Shown: one piece after another, positions 38,540 to 50,589 of the stretch
Layout: every line of letters starts with the position of its first letter
Numbering within the stretch: position 1 is the stretch's first letter
NCBI RefSeq assembly: GCF_041381155.1
Contig: NC_091143.1
Span: 24,579,695-24,643,694 of the forward strand
Direction: 5' to 3'
DNA: 64,000 bases
From: Argopecten irradians
Taxonomy: Eukaryota; Mollusca; Bivalvia; Pectinida; Pectinidae
The notes under the pieces: model-generated
Told to the model about the DNA's origin: nothing
The model's input: only the letters and a program-made list of their open reading frames with translations
The model's database searches: none
Program-made: the position numbers and the translations under genes

Positions 38540-38914
38540 TGTTAAAGCTCGGTTTAAGTTTGCTTTATTTTTTATAAATGTTGGCGATCAACATCAAAAT
38601 AACTGCTGGCAGTTACTGGGAAATATTCCCTATAATTTGGTTTGATGTAATATGCATGATGAGGTATACATGCTAAGATAAAAAGTTTCCCAGGGCTAAA
38701 ATTTTACATACAAGCAATAAAACTCAGGATGGACTGATATAGTTTACATGATGTTATGACACTAGTCCCCGGTGACAAAATAAATTGCAAAATAAACTAT
38801 AACATACCACTCTCCTTTGACGATACTTACGTCGAAAGATACGCATTTCTTATCAGAGTTCACATGATGGGCTTCTATTCTATCAACACTGTCTTTGGTG
38901 TTGTGTAGATGATG

Positions 38915-39130
38915 AGCTGCGGTGGCCGAGTGGTTAAGATGTCCCCACATATTACCACAAACCCTCCACCTCTGGGATTCAGGTTCGAATCCAATGTGGG
39001 TCAGTTGTCAGGTTCTGACCGCTGGTCGCTGGTTATTCTCCTGGTACTCCGGCTTTCCTCCACCAACAAACCTGGCACGTCCTTACATGACCTGGCTGTT
39101 AATGGGACATTTAACTAATAAAAAGCAAAA
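38915..39130 (+). mobile_element. tRNA-derived SINE
   Basis: The tRNA-like head has an A box (GGTGGCCGAGTGGTTAAG) and a B box (GGTTCGAATCC at about 38983). A body with CTCCGGCTTTCCTCCACC follows, then a 3' domain GTCCTTACATGACCTGGCTG / TTAATGGGAC and an AAAAGCAAAAACAAAACAAA tail. The layout fits bivalve MetaSINE/BivaMD-type SINEs, although the domain assignment was not checked. An intact tRNA gene is excluded because the acceptor stem does not close. Confidence 0.85.
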
Positions 39131-39139
39131 ACAAAACAA

Positions 39140-40370
39140 AGATGGTGGATGACTTGGCTTCCCCCAAAAAAGACCAAGGACAACAGCTAACACCTAGCTA
39201 CTCAATAGTTGACGGAACCAATAGAGGATACGATGGAGTATAAGTCTTTTTTCGGTTGTACGGTTATTGGGAAGCAAATAGGAGTTAAAGTATGAATTGT
39301 GTTTTCTCACACAATGTTTGATACGCGTCTTGTCCGACAAAATTTCCTTCAGACACGATATATTTTTCTAATAAGATTGACGCTTATTAATACACAATGC
39401 ACATACATTTATCAGTATTTCTTTTAGTAAGTTTTGTTTGTTTGTTAATTTTAAATAATTGAACCTTAAAGAAATGCACGACATATGGAGCAAAGGACGT
39501 TTAATTATATATGAAATTGAGGTGAAAATTTGTATATTTCAGGCCGACAACAAAAGTGCCATCATTTATAATACATAACATGCAATGTGTCTGTCACTTT
39601 TAAACACAAAATTTCCAAAGTGTCAGTAAATTATAACAGAAATCACAAAGTGGCAGTCAATACTAAATACAAAATATAAAGTGTGTAAATTAAAGATCAT
39701 GTAATATTTGGGAAAATACAAATGAAAACATTTGCAGTAATTTACATGATCATTTTCAAATAAATTGTAAATCAATTTTGGTAAGAAAGGTCGCATATCT
39801 CTCTTCTGAATCTTGTATTGCGCTCGACATGCATTTTATGGTAAATAGATGTGATTTGTATTCATTTTACAACTTCATGCACCAATGAACACGAATGGAT
39901 TGTTTCAGTTCAATGACTATATCATGATAAGTATCCGTATATCAATAGCCGCTTGCGAAGCGAGCATTAACATTTAAAATCTAATTTATTTTATTGTTCG
40001 TTTGTGCGGAAATGTAACACTTACTCATCAATAAATACATCTGTCATTAAAGTTAGTACTAAAACTACTTAGATAATACAGTTTTAACTCAGGTTTTTGG
40101 TTAGGCTTTTAATTAGAGTTACACAACATGGTAGTGTTAAATCCATACCTCACAACTAATTTGACCTTCGCTCAGCAATTACTCCTCCGAAAATTGTGAA
40201 AGAGTTATCTATCTTTATACTTTGAAAATGTCAATGCCGTTTTATAAATAAGTAAGATAAAAACAATAATTTTTTGCGTAAAGTAAATTTAAACAAAACT
40301 ACAAGGAAGAAACATATGTTTCTATTAAGGATTTTGAACTAAGATAATTGCTCGCAAAACTGCGAATTAA
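39140..40370. other. Intergenic, nothing recognised
   Basis: AT-rich. No significant open frame or repeat unit seen. Confidence 0.35.
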
Positions 40371-40379
40371 CAACCACAG

Positions 40380-40681
40380 TTTAGAATCGAGGTGGACAGG
40401 GTAAAAAAGATCCCCCTCCTCTGCGGTTATGCAATTTTTTTAATGAAATTGGGGATGAAACCCACGTTATTTTTAAGTGTTCCGTTAGCTCTACAGTGAG
40501 AACAAGTAGTTAAAAGTGTTAAAAAGACATTTGAACTGAGGAAAGCTGGCTTGATAAATGTTTAAGTTGTTGTTTTGATCTACTGTGTGTTATGTACATG
40601 CATTTTTGCTATCGATCCATTTTGTAAGAATGTAAGGGGCAATGAAGTTGAATTGAATTGAATTGAATTGAATTGAATTTA
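40380..40681 (+). mobile_element. LINE 3' end with TTGAA-repeat tail
   Basis: The frame PLLRLCNFFNEIGDETHVIF followed by KCSVS is the C-terminal zinc-knuckle (C-x2-C..E-x-H..C) of a LINE ORF. It is followed by about 170 bp of 3' UTR and then a tandem (TTGAA)n tail of about seven units at 40648-40680. Short repeat tails of this sort mark the 3' end of several LINE clades. Confidence 0.65.
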
Positions 40682-41137
40682 AACCGTAGAGTTTTTTGTT
40701 GAATGTTTTACAGTACCACACAGAACCCTAAGAGATGAGATAAATCCGTGAATTCAAACGTGAAAAAATACAGTCTATTGGAACATAAAGTCGTTATATG
40801 TACATTCGCTGTAGTCATTCAAATACCAATTACGTACCTGGACAAGGTGTTTATTTGTCGTCACTAACATACAGCGGGGTCATTGTCCTCCCTGCCTCAT
40901 ACTAATGACATGTAAATAGGATGTAATGTGTTCTATTATCTACAATGTTAGTTGTTCTATAGACACATCATCATCGTTTACAAATCAATGTTACTTGTTT
41001 GTGTAGCGAATGCTCAGTATTCTAGTCATTATTCCCCTTGTTAATTATCATGGAAACGAATATCACATTTTTTTACTAAACATTAAATAATAACACAGGT
41101 ATATAAAAATATTAAAGCTATATAGGTCAGGGTACTG

Positions 41138-41967
41138 TTAAAGGGACATGAACCTTAAATAAGTTGTTCTGTATGCTTAGATATGGTTTTCAGATGTTTA
41201 TTGAATATTTTATCACAATGATTGGTTATCTAAAACGACAGGAAAACATGGGGAATACCTACGTCAAAAATGATAAAAATAGACCGACATATTCTATTTT
41301 TGGAACACAAAACGAAAGCTGGCCGAAAGCAAGGTTATAATGAACAATTAACAAACTTGCTAACATGACACGGAATATTTGTTTTCCACATTTTAAGATT
41401 ATTTTCTAATTTACGATGGTTGACAAATGAAGTTTAAGCTATATTTGTTATTAAACGATTTATATATAGCGTAAGAATGATAAGTCAAAAGTCAAACGAG
41501 ACTTTTTATTCGACAGGGCACCGCGAAGTGAGGTTCCTGACTTATTGCACATATGTACATTACGCAAGTATAAAGTGGGGAGTTGCTCCCGTCTCTTGCA
41601 TTTCAGCGATCCATTTATATTTACCTACTTTTCAAATCGCGTACGTAACTGACTCTTGACGTAAATGTACACTGTTTTCTATCAGAATTCGTTTGTGTTC
41701 GCTTCACCCACGTTTTTGACCCACCATTTTGTTTATATTTGTGCAGTGCATTGTGGGAGGTCACTAAAGTTCAACACTTCTATACTATCGTTACAAAATT
41801 CGACCGGGCCGGCTCAAAATACAGGAAGATGGAATTTCCATTATAATTATTTTATTTGACACATTTACACAATACCTGTAATATATTACTTAGTAAGGTA
41901 TCTGACACGTCTTAAATATGTATTTTACTCAAATTTACATGGTTTATTTAGGTTCATGTCCCTTTAA
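41138..41967. mobile_element. TTAA-flanked non-autonomous DNA element, 830 bp
   Basis: Left end TTAAAGGGACATGAACCTTA and right end AGGTTCATGTCCCTTTAA are inverted repeats of about 25 bp. Each end is bounded by TTAA, the target site of piggyBac-type (and some other) transposases. The interior has only short frames (60 and 64 codons) with no transposase motif. Confidence 0.75.
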
Positions 41968-43460
41968 ATGTAGGTGCAATAACACTAACGTCTGACGAAA
42001 TTGATTAAAGTAGTGAAAATAATTCAAATGATCAATTTTCTACATACAAAAAAAATATTGATTTTGTGCACATTCTGTATGATTTTAAACTTTGATGTAT
42101 ATGCGAGTTAGTAAGTTATGCCATCTTATTCACATCAGACCAATATAGTTGTAGAGTGATGGTGCGATCTGATATCTCAAAGACACAAGTATATATCGTG
42201 TCTTTTGTACCATCCATCACGATTCGTCAATAATTCTAGTTTGAAATTTCTCTGAAATAATCAGAGGATATCGATTGTCTGACTTGTATAGGCATTAGCA
42301 CCCGGCTACCAAAGAGAACATAAAGTCTATCAATGTGTCCTTCATTTCAAAGAGAACAAAGGACTTACTGTCTGTATAAAAAGCGGGTAAACATATATAG
42401 CAATATTTGATGAGATTCCTATGGCGAGGATGATTGAACTGTGAGGATTCGATTTGTAGGTTCTAGACCAGGTTCAATGCTCACAGTGGTATCACAGTAT
42501 CATCGCAGTTGTATTCAGTTCTTTAATGTTGACTTCCTGTGCCGAACAGCCACTGTTTTCTAGTAACGGATGAGGTAAACACTGTACCACCGTGAATAAT
42601 GAGTTTATTCAGAAAATTGATGAGTTCTAGGAAAACAACGAGTGAAGGAGATAAAAAAAATCCAATACAAAGCAGTTCTACAAAGTGTTATATGGAACAC
42701 AAGTTCAGCTGATCTTGATGCATTAAAATTTTAATGTGTTGCGACTAAATGATGATATTATTGAATAACAAAACGGATCTAGCTACAGAAGGTCACTAGA
42801 ATTTTAATGTAATATTCCCGATGTAATTGTCAGTCATTGTGTTTGAGTTATTGTTAGAATTTATGTTGTATAAATCGGATGTATGATTATGATCAAGGCT
42901 GTTCGAAATCAACACTATATCGATTTATCTATTGTGCTATTTCTGATGCGATGTCAAAGACCTTATTGATGTTATATCATTTTACGGTGCACGTTGATAA
43001 ATAGTTTATCATCTGGGTTACAATTGCATTAATTTTATCCATGGGATGAAATCGAAACTGCTCCTGTGTACTCTAGAGAAGTCCAATAGCACCACCAGAC
43101 ATCTGACCACCTGAAGAACGAAACATGTCGTTTTGATCGAACTATATTGGAAAATACGTGAACAAAAGGCTTATATGTTATACGTAACATTTAAATTGTT
43201 TGGCATTATGTTATTATATGTTAGGATAGGTTGCCAGACTATACCAAAGTATGGACCACACGTTCCACAAGACCAATCGTTAAGTTAAGCTATACATTCA
43301 AGTGACGAGCGTTCGTATAGCTGTTGTTTTTGAACTACAATGTAGGTAACACAGCATGCGAATGATTACGCATTTTCAGAAAGATTATTATTTTCTGATC
43401 ATAAAAACTAAATGATAAAATCCATTAAAAATATAAATAGGACTATATGGATGTTCCTTT
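41968..43460. other. Intergenic, nothing recognised
   Basis: No gene or structured repeat identified. Confidence 0.3.
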
Positions 43461-43466
43461 CATATC

Positions 43467-43700
43467 AGATTTTATGAAACGAGTATAAGAATTTTTTTTT
43501 TCTTTTCTATTTTTGCGAGCCTTGGCGAGAACCCAACTACAACAACCTACATTTCGAAGAATTTCACGTCTACATGTATTTCATAAGTCCATTGGAGGCA
43601 CCTATTTTGTCCCGTCATTTTTCCTGACGTCATTTGTTTCTGTCATGACGTCACCGGATATGACTGGAAATCACAGGATATTAGGTGGATTATATAATAA
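43467..43700. repeat. Dispersed repeat family Q, copy 1
   Basis: Shares ordered blocks with 58393-59990: AGATTTTATGAAACGAGT, TTTTGCGAGCCTTGGCGAG, AAGAATTTCACGTC, CATTTTTCCTGACGTC, TGTTTCTGTC, a GACGTCAC-like block and CACCGGATAT. This copy is uninterrupted, so it shows the ancestral layout of copy 2. Confidence 0.65.
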
Positions 43701-43709
43701 ATCTTCCTA

Positions 43710-44091
43710 TTGACCTACTTATGTAATTCTAACACGCATGGCCATATGCATAGCAAACTTGCATACTTTTCATACTTCACCGGTTTCAAGCACCTTTTTG
43801 AAACGTGCGCAGCAGACTGTTATCACTAGATCAGGCATTTGAAAATTGTCTTTTCACGGAATGTAGGATCAGCCTTTGTGTACATAGTCACCTTTTTGTG
43901 ATTTCAATGGAAGAGTCTCTCTCGTTAAACTTTGATTTATAGCTGCGGGTATTTACATTTAGTTGAGTAATATTGTTCTATGATCAATATTATTACATTG
44001 TCAAGAATTTTGTCTTTTAGATTATGGAAATTTCTAACATGAATGCTAGTCTTTGTCCTTGCATTTTATACTCCGGTAAAATTTTTTTTTT

Positions 44092-44125
<34 letters not shown>

Positions 44126-46560
44126 AAGAAAGATGTATGTACTGCCAAATCTTATTTTAATTTCGATAAAATATCGTGGAAAAATACTTCTTTCGATAAC
44201 ATTTTCCAATGAATGCAATTATCAAATTAAACCACGGATTTCTACAAAACAACACTTTATGGAAAGCAATAAAAACAGCAATTTCTGAAGTCAATAGTGG
44301 TCTACGTGATTTCGATGTAATACGAACTGGTTATGATAGTAACATTAACATAAATAACTGTACAGCTATTTGTACAACAATATCCTCATGACATTTAACT
44401 AATGCACGATAATTAAAATAGGATATAATAATATAATGTAATATCATTGTGTATTTAAAACGAAAGGTGACATGACATTTGTCGTTATCCAATCAATAGA
44501 TAGCGTTGTCAAGGGAGATTATCGATCCAGACACTGAATCATTTACATATCTACTCTGCTTTGGTACTGATAGTCAACAATATCTCCTCGGAGACCGATG
44601 GTAATGTGGAAATAATAAATTCATCATTTGGTTTCTCTTCACTCCATGTCAACCCTCGTAACGGATAGCTGTGCATCAAGGTCTGACACCGCCTAAGTTT
44701 ATCATCGGGTAATATTTACCAAGAGGGAAAATGGTAACAGCTAAATGGTCAAAAATATCTAATACCACTTAAGGTATACTGTGAGGGAAATGTTCTTGTA
44801 TGCCAAATACACCAGAGTTACGACATGATAAATGTTCAATATAGATTAAACCTAGCCGAAGGGAAGGGGGGAGCCTACCTGATAGAATTGAAGTGAAAAC
44901 CCGACGAGGCACTGCCGTGAAAAAAATTCAAATACCGTGAGTTGTGAAGCCACCAGATAAATGTCTATATCATCTTTAGCAAGATGTTTGTAAATAATTA
45001 GGCCACTACCTGCTTTATTGATGAAGGGATATCGTAGATTTCTATCCGATCTAAGAAGTCTTTGGTTTATGTTCCATTTGTTCTGCTCTATTGGCACACA
45101 GATAGTCGCTATTTTAGGTTGCTAATATAGAAATGATATGTCTGACTGATGAAAGTTCCATCTTTCAACTGTTACATAATATTACATCAATGAATGACAG
45201 CATAAATATGCCGTCCTAATTAAACTCTTTTGACTTATAAACAGAAACTTGCACCAGAGCATAATGTAGGAAGCCACGTTAAAACAAACCCATCAACAAC
45301 AAGTTTGATGAAGGAAGGCTTCATGAATCCTAAAACGGACGAAGAAAAAATATCCCCATAAAGATGATTTATTGAATGAAATTATACAGTATTTATCCAA
45401 CAATGAAAAACAATATCCTTATCTTTCACTGAGGTGGAACAATACACATTTGATAGAACACAACGTATACACGTCCAATTATTGATAACTACATGCACTG
45501 TTAATGTCAAAAATACTTTCAGAGTAGTCCAAATTCTATTTTACTTTGTAGGTGTATTTGAGCATGCCTGATATGGTAACCTGGCCACTTCACTAGTAAC
45601 AATGTCAACAGATTATTGTTTTATTCCAATAAATCTCTGTACGGAAGGCATTGATTGTGTCTAGGCCACTGTTTACATATGAAACATATAGCATGAAAAC
45701 CCTATTGAGATTTTATTGAACGGTTAAATTGGGTTCAGTGCTATTTTCTCACATGTCCATTTGGGTGATGTACTTGGTTTTGATCGATCTTTAATTAATG
45801 ATATCGGTTATATGGGATTGTGGAACTTATATATATACATACAATACGTGCCTTGATATATTGGCCATGGTTGGAAGATTTAGACTGATTTGGAAGTAAG
45901 AAGAAGACAAAGAGTTTACAAGTATTATATAACAAACAAAAAGTAAGATTACTGTAGAGGATAACAAAAACCGATGTAAGCACATTTAATGTAGAATGTG
46001 AAAGTGGATTTCTTTGAAAATTGAAGGAAAGCGTTCCTGAGGATGTATTTATAGTGTTTGATTTTTAGTTTAGCATGAGACACAAATCCATTATTATTAT
46101 TATTATGTTGAGCTATATAGAAAAGAGGTCCCAGATTTAGTCGCCTTTAACAGTCATGCAATGGGTAGAAGACACAATTTTAAAATAACTAAAAACCTGC
46201 TATAAACATGAAATTGTTAAAATAGTTGAATATTTTTTTTTATCATTACTGCTATGATGGATATCAAATTTTTATTTTATCAGATTGTAAATTGGATCAA
46301 AATCTAAAAAAAAAGACTTTTTTGTAAAATAGTACATTTGCAATGAACATTTTACATTTACTTATCACAACCCTGTTGACTGTTACTGTGACAGTGTTTG
46401 ATTGCCATATTTGACATTCAATGTTTTTGTACCGTTTTGTCAGATGCATTCTTCCTTTGTGGCTGAGTTCTTAATATACGGGAACTGACCAATGCATGGA
46501 TGGGTATTATTTTACAACTTGGATTATTACCAAAGTTGAGTTGGTGCTTTCTTGACATGT
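43710..46560. other. Intergenic, homopolymer tract, otherwise nothing recognised
   Basis: A T-run (44082-44101) is joined directly to a G-run (44102-44121). An ATT microsatellite lies near 46090. The minus-strand frame at 44852-45097 (81 codons) has no recognisable character. Confidence 0.35.
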
Positions 46561-46566
46561 ATTATG

Positions 46567-46963
46567 TGTCTGCATATTACAGATTTATTTGCCTTTACGG
46601 GTAGATGTTGATTGTGACGTCACGTGTTTGCGAACGAAACGTCATACTTTTCAGAGACCAATCTCTCTCATGGTTCATTGCGGTCCCCACATTCATTGAC
46701 TGGATTGCCTGTCGTAGTTTTTATACTCAACGCTAGGTTTCGCTCCGAAAATACAATAGGAGCGATGCCTAACGGAGAGAATTGGTACTAAGGTAGGTAA
46801 TCCAGTCTACCCACATTCATTGAAATTGTGGCGACCGCAATGCATCCTAGGAGAGATTGTTCAGAGACGTGAAGTTCAGAGATTGGAAGTTCACTCAGAA
46901 AATAATGACGTCACAATCAATACCTACCCGGAAGGGAGGTAACTCTGTAATATGCAAAGACGG
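46567..46963. mobile_element. MITE family P, copy 3, carrying a nested element
   Basis: Left TIR TCTGCATATTACAG and right TIR CTCTGTAATATGCAAAGA. The inner arms ATTGTGACGTCACGTG and AATGACGTCACAATCAAT are inverted. A 202-bp element (46659-46860) interrupts the centre. Confidence 0.8.
46659..46860. mobile_element. hAT-like MITE nested in family P, with 8-bp target duplication
   Basis: Ends CAATCTCTC and GAGAGATTGT are inverted repeats, and the inner TTCATTGCGGTCC / GCGACCGCAATG continue the pairing. TCAGAGAC occurs on both sides (46651-46658 and 46861-46868), an 8-bp duplication typical of hAT transposition. Confidence 0.8.
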
Positions 46964-46969
46964 ATACGG

Positions 46970-47920
46970 TTATGCAAGGTAAACTACTTGAGGTTTTTCT
47001 CTTTTGTAGACATTTCATAATAACATTTTAAAATTACCGATATCGATTCCAACATTAATGTTTCCCATTTAATACTGTTTTGGCTTCTTTTATCCCACAT
47101 TATAATGATTTCATATTTTACACAGACACACTTCCGAAGGATCAATAAAAAATGATCAATTAACATTACATAATTTGTGCCACTGTCAACAATAAAACAT
47201 TATGTATTGGACCAGGCCTGTCCCTCGCTGTGCCAGGCTTCAGCATCAGTACATTGAATAACGACCGTCGCTTTAATTGATTACATCTAACGGCAGAAGA
47301 ATTGACTAGTTCTCTCAGTCTCCGAGCAGGACATGTAGCTGCAGGGTGCTCACACGTGGTTTACTTGGCTGGGATAGCATTTTCTACCTGGAATATCACC
47401 TCTATTATTACCACCTGGATAGGACAATGTTCCACCTGAAATAACACATCCTATTATAGCGACGACAATTTACCTGTATACAACAATACTATTCTACTGC
47501 AATATGACGTTCCAAAATCAGCAAGGTAGGAGAGTCATTAGTTAACCAAGACAGTGTTGTCCTCTTTAAAAAGGACGTCCTATTATAATCAAGTAGGACC
47601 TACCGTTATTTTCTCGGAGAAAAGTGTCGCCTAGAAAAGTGGACAGTTTAATGTCTGATTAAAGAAACAACATACCATATTTCCAGAGTTCGAAAGACGT
47701 ACTGGAACCAGAATATCGGAGAAAGGATGTACGTCAAAAGAACCATTTCTAGATTCCTCGCCTTCTTCAGTTTACCTTAATAAAACTGAATGTGTTCGCG
47801 ATGTTTAAACCTAGAACGAGACTTTACCTTCACATACACATTTGATTTTCGACTTCAAAATTTATTGGAATACCATTCTCGACATCGTAATCCTTAAAAG
47901 GTGAGTTGAATAGAATTCTG
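46970..47920. other. Intergenic, or possible upstream exon region of the channel gene
   Basis: The sequence at 47280-47530 is less AT-rich and ends at CAGCAAG|GTAGGAG (about 47525), which could be a splice donor of a 5' UTR exon. There is no supporting coding sequence, so this is only a possibility. Confidence 0.2.
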
Positions 47921-47923
47921 CAT

Positions 47924-48097
47924 TTACATATTACAGAATTATCAGCCCTTGTGGGTAGGCATTGTTTGTTACGTCATATGTTTGCGAGCGTAACGTAATA
48001 CTTTTCAGAGCAAACGCCGCAAATTTCGTTCAAAAATAATGACGTCACAATGATTACGTTTCCGCAACGGAGGTATCACTGTAATATACGAAGACGG
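47924..48097. mobile_element. MITE family P, copy 4
   Basis: Left TACATATTACAGAATTATCA and right GGTATCACTGTAATATACGA with inner arms TTGTTACGTCATATGTTTG / AATGACGTCACAATGATTAC. This uninterrupted copy lets the nested insertion in copy 3 be recognised. Confidence 0.75.
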
Positions 48098-48099
48098 AA

Positions 48100-50030
48100 T
48101 ATCACAATATGGAGATTCATTCACATATCAATAGTTTTAATAATGATTGTACTCCGAAGCTAATTTCTGATTGATATCGATAACACAACGTAATATATCT
48201 GCATAAAAATGAAACATACTTAACATATGTTAATAGTGTTTTGTGTTTGCTTAAATATAGCACATATAATTGCATTTCCTGACTACTATACTATGTTTGT
48301 CGTCACACATGGAGCATTGTAAGATAAATGAATTTAGATTCTAGCACGGTAAATATCGACTTAATATATATAGAACAAATTTGTGATAAAGCAGTTATAG
48401 GTAATTTTTGAAACAAAATATTACGTTACATTTTTACATTTATTGAAGTTTAAAAACAAAATACAACAAAACACATTAAACAAAAATACAATTCAACAGA
48501 ATTCGGAGATGTTGGAAAATAAATATCTGAGAGAGAACGTCCCTTGTTCCATACAAGGTTTGTTAGCACAATGTGGAAGCGAATATAGTTCATTAACAGA
48601 AAAAAATGTATAAAAATAAAAACTGTTAGTAATATGTCATCAAGAAAAGATAAGAAAACCATCGACGTATGTAGATACTTAACTGTGTCAATAATGATAA
48701 CAATATATTAGAAATTTTTATTCTATTTTTCTATATAACATAATGGCACGTGTCCACATTCACCTGAGTAATGACAAACTAGCGTTTGAGGCCTGAAATC
48801 AATTAGATTTTGAGATAGCCATTGTAGCGTTAAGAATTTCTCTAATGTGATTGTTACTGTGAGCTGGGGCCCTGTGTAAATATTATTACATGTTAAAACA
48901 AATAAGCCATACAAACATGCCGATGAAATCACAAGTTTTACCAAAATCAATAGAACTATGGCAGAAACGAAAACTGTTAGAAACAGAAATCTAAATAGTA
49001 ATGATATTTTTACTATTATATGTACTAAGAAAGATTAGGTTTTAATCGCTCTTGCACCGCTTGGACGTCTGAAACCGTCAGAAAAGGCCAAAAAGGTAGT
49101 GCGTGTTCTCAGAAGAGGGGTGCTGGCTTCAAAATACGTTTTAAATCAAATTTCTTGAATGTATTAAAATCATGGTATTTTGTAAGAAACATTATTGGGG
49201 ATACACACGCCATGTTTATATGCATGATTGTTTCAAGGTATGGGGCACATTATTCTGATATTATATGCATGTGCCTTGATATGTGAATTACAACCTACAT
49301 TTTAATTAACCAATTAATGTAATTAAGTAATTTACAACTTATTCCGCATTAAAACTACACAAGTTTGTATCGTTTATACATTTTGTATATCGAATGATTT
49401 TCTGTGTATAATAGGTCAAAGCCACGGTTATCATGCTGTTAAATCAACATTGAAAAGCATAAATAGTAAAAATCAATAAATTGTTATCGATTATTAATAA
49501 ACATACCGAGGATAGAATGAGCTACCCTCAATTTATAAAAAAACACCAACACCTATTCACATATTATGATCCAGAACAGAATAAACAATGAGATAGTCGT
49601 TTCACACACAAATGACTTATAATGAATATCCACAACAGTTCTATTTTTGACTGATTTTCAAACTAATATAGAAAAATATTGATCAGGGAAATATGATACA
49701 GATACAAAAATACCCGAATAAAATCGATATATTTCTGTGTAGAACATACGCCCCCATTGACGGGTTGACAATATGTTTTCTATAATTTAAGAACCTGTGG
49801 AGCAGGTATCGGCTCCATTTATAATGAGATAATTACATTTACTTGTCACTTCTACTATATAAACTAAACAAGGCAAAGTGAAGTATATGACGGTATAACT
49901 GACACCCAAAACGTGACCATTATGACATCACTAATGCTGTTCTATCCTGTGGATTAAACCATCGTTGATAAACGGTTTTCCTGGTCTAGCTTAAACAATC
50001 TTAATACAGAGACCCTAAAATTAATTGATA
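48100..50030. other. Intergenic, nothing recognised
   Basis: AT-rich. The minus-strand frames at 48450-48662 and 48723-48950 have no recognisable motif. Confidence 0.3.
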
Positions 50031-50040
50031 ATGTATATAA

Positions 50041-50176
50041 CCATTAAACTATCTTACTCTGGCAACTATGGTTTATATAGATGCCAGAGCTTTGCACACA
50101 ATCATCTCATAATGCGCTAACGCGCATTATAAAGAGCATCTATTAGACCATAGATAAGGAAGATAGTTTAATGCTT
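50041..50176. repeat. Foldback element with perfect central palindrome
   Basis: CATTAAACTATCTTACTCTG on the left pairs with ATAAGGAAGATAGTTTAATG on the right. The centre contains the perfect palindrome AATGCGC-TAA-CGCGCATT-like core near 50115. Confidence 0.65.
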
Positions 50177-50589
50177 AAAACATTACAACTACTTACAGAC
50201 ATATTCTGACGGGATACACAGAACAAACGCCATTAAATATAGAACTATATGACAATGATACAGTGAATAAACACCATGATTTTATCTTGTTTGCAACAAG
50301 CATTTGCATTGGCTCAAAACTATGTTATCAACGCATAGCGTAAAAATGACGAATCCATTTATAACGCCGCATTTGATTGGTTGATTGGTAGGCAGAGTAA
50401 TGATTTCAAAGAGAAAAGAGTCCATCAATAAAAGTAAGAGTTACAGGTAAAAAATAAATTATATGGATTACCTTGAATTTATTTTATAGAGTACATTTAG
50501 AATTCTGTGTTATATATCATAGCATAAAAATACATCAAGTCAATCCTTAAAGGATAGCCTAATTGTGCTATTCTCTGATCAAACTATAT

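Noticed and set aside
38915-38990. tRNA gene (A and B boxes present)
   Set aside because: No closing acceptor stem or plausible anticodon arm, and the sequence continues into a SINE body and A-rich tail.
44024-44288. Small ORFs with poly-Phe/poly-Gly
   Set aside because: Produced by the T-run/G-run junction, with no other coding evidence.
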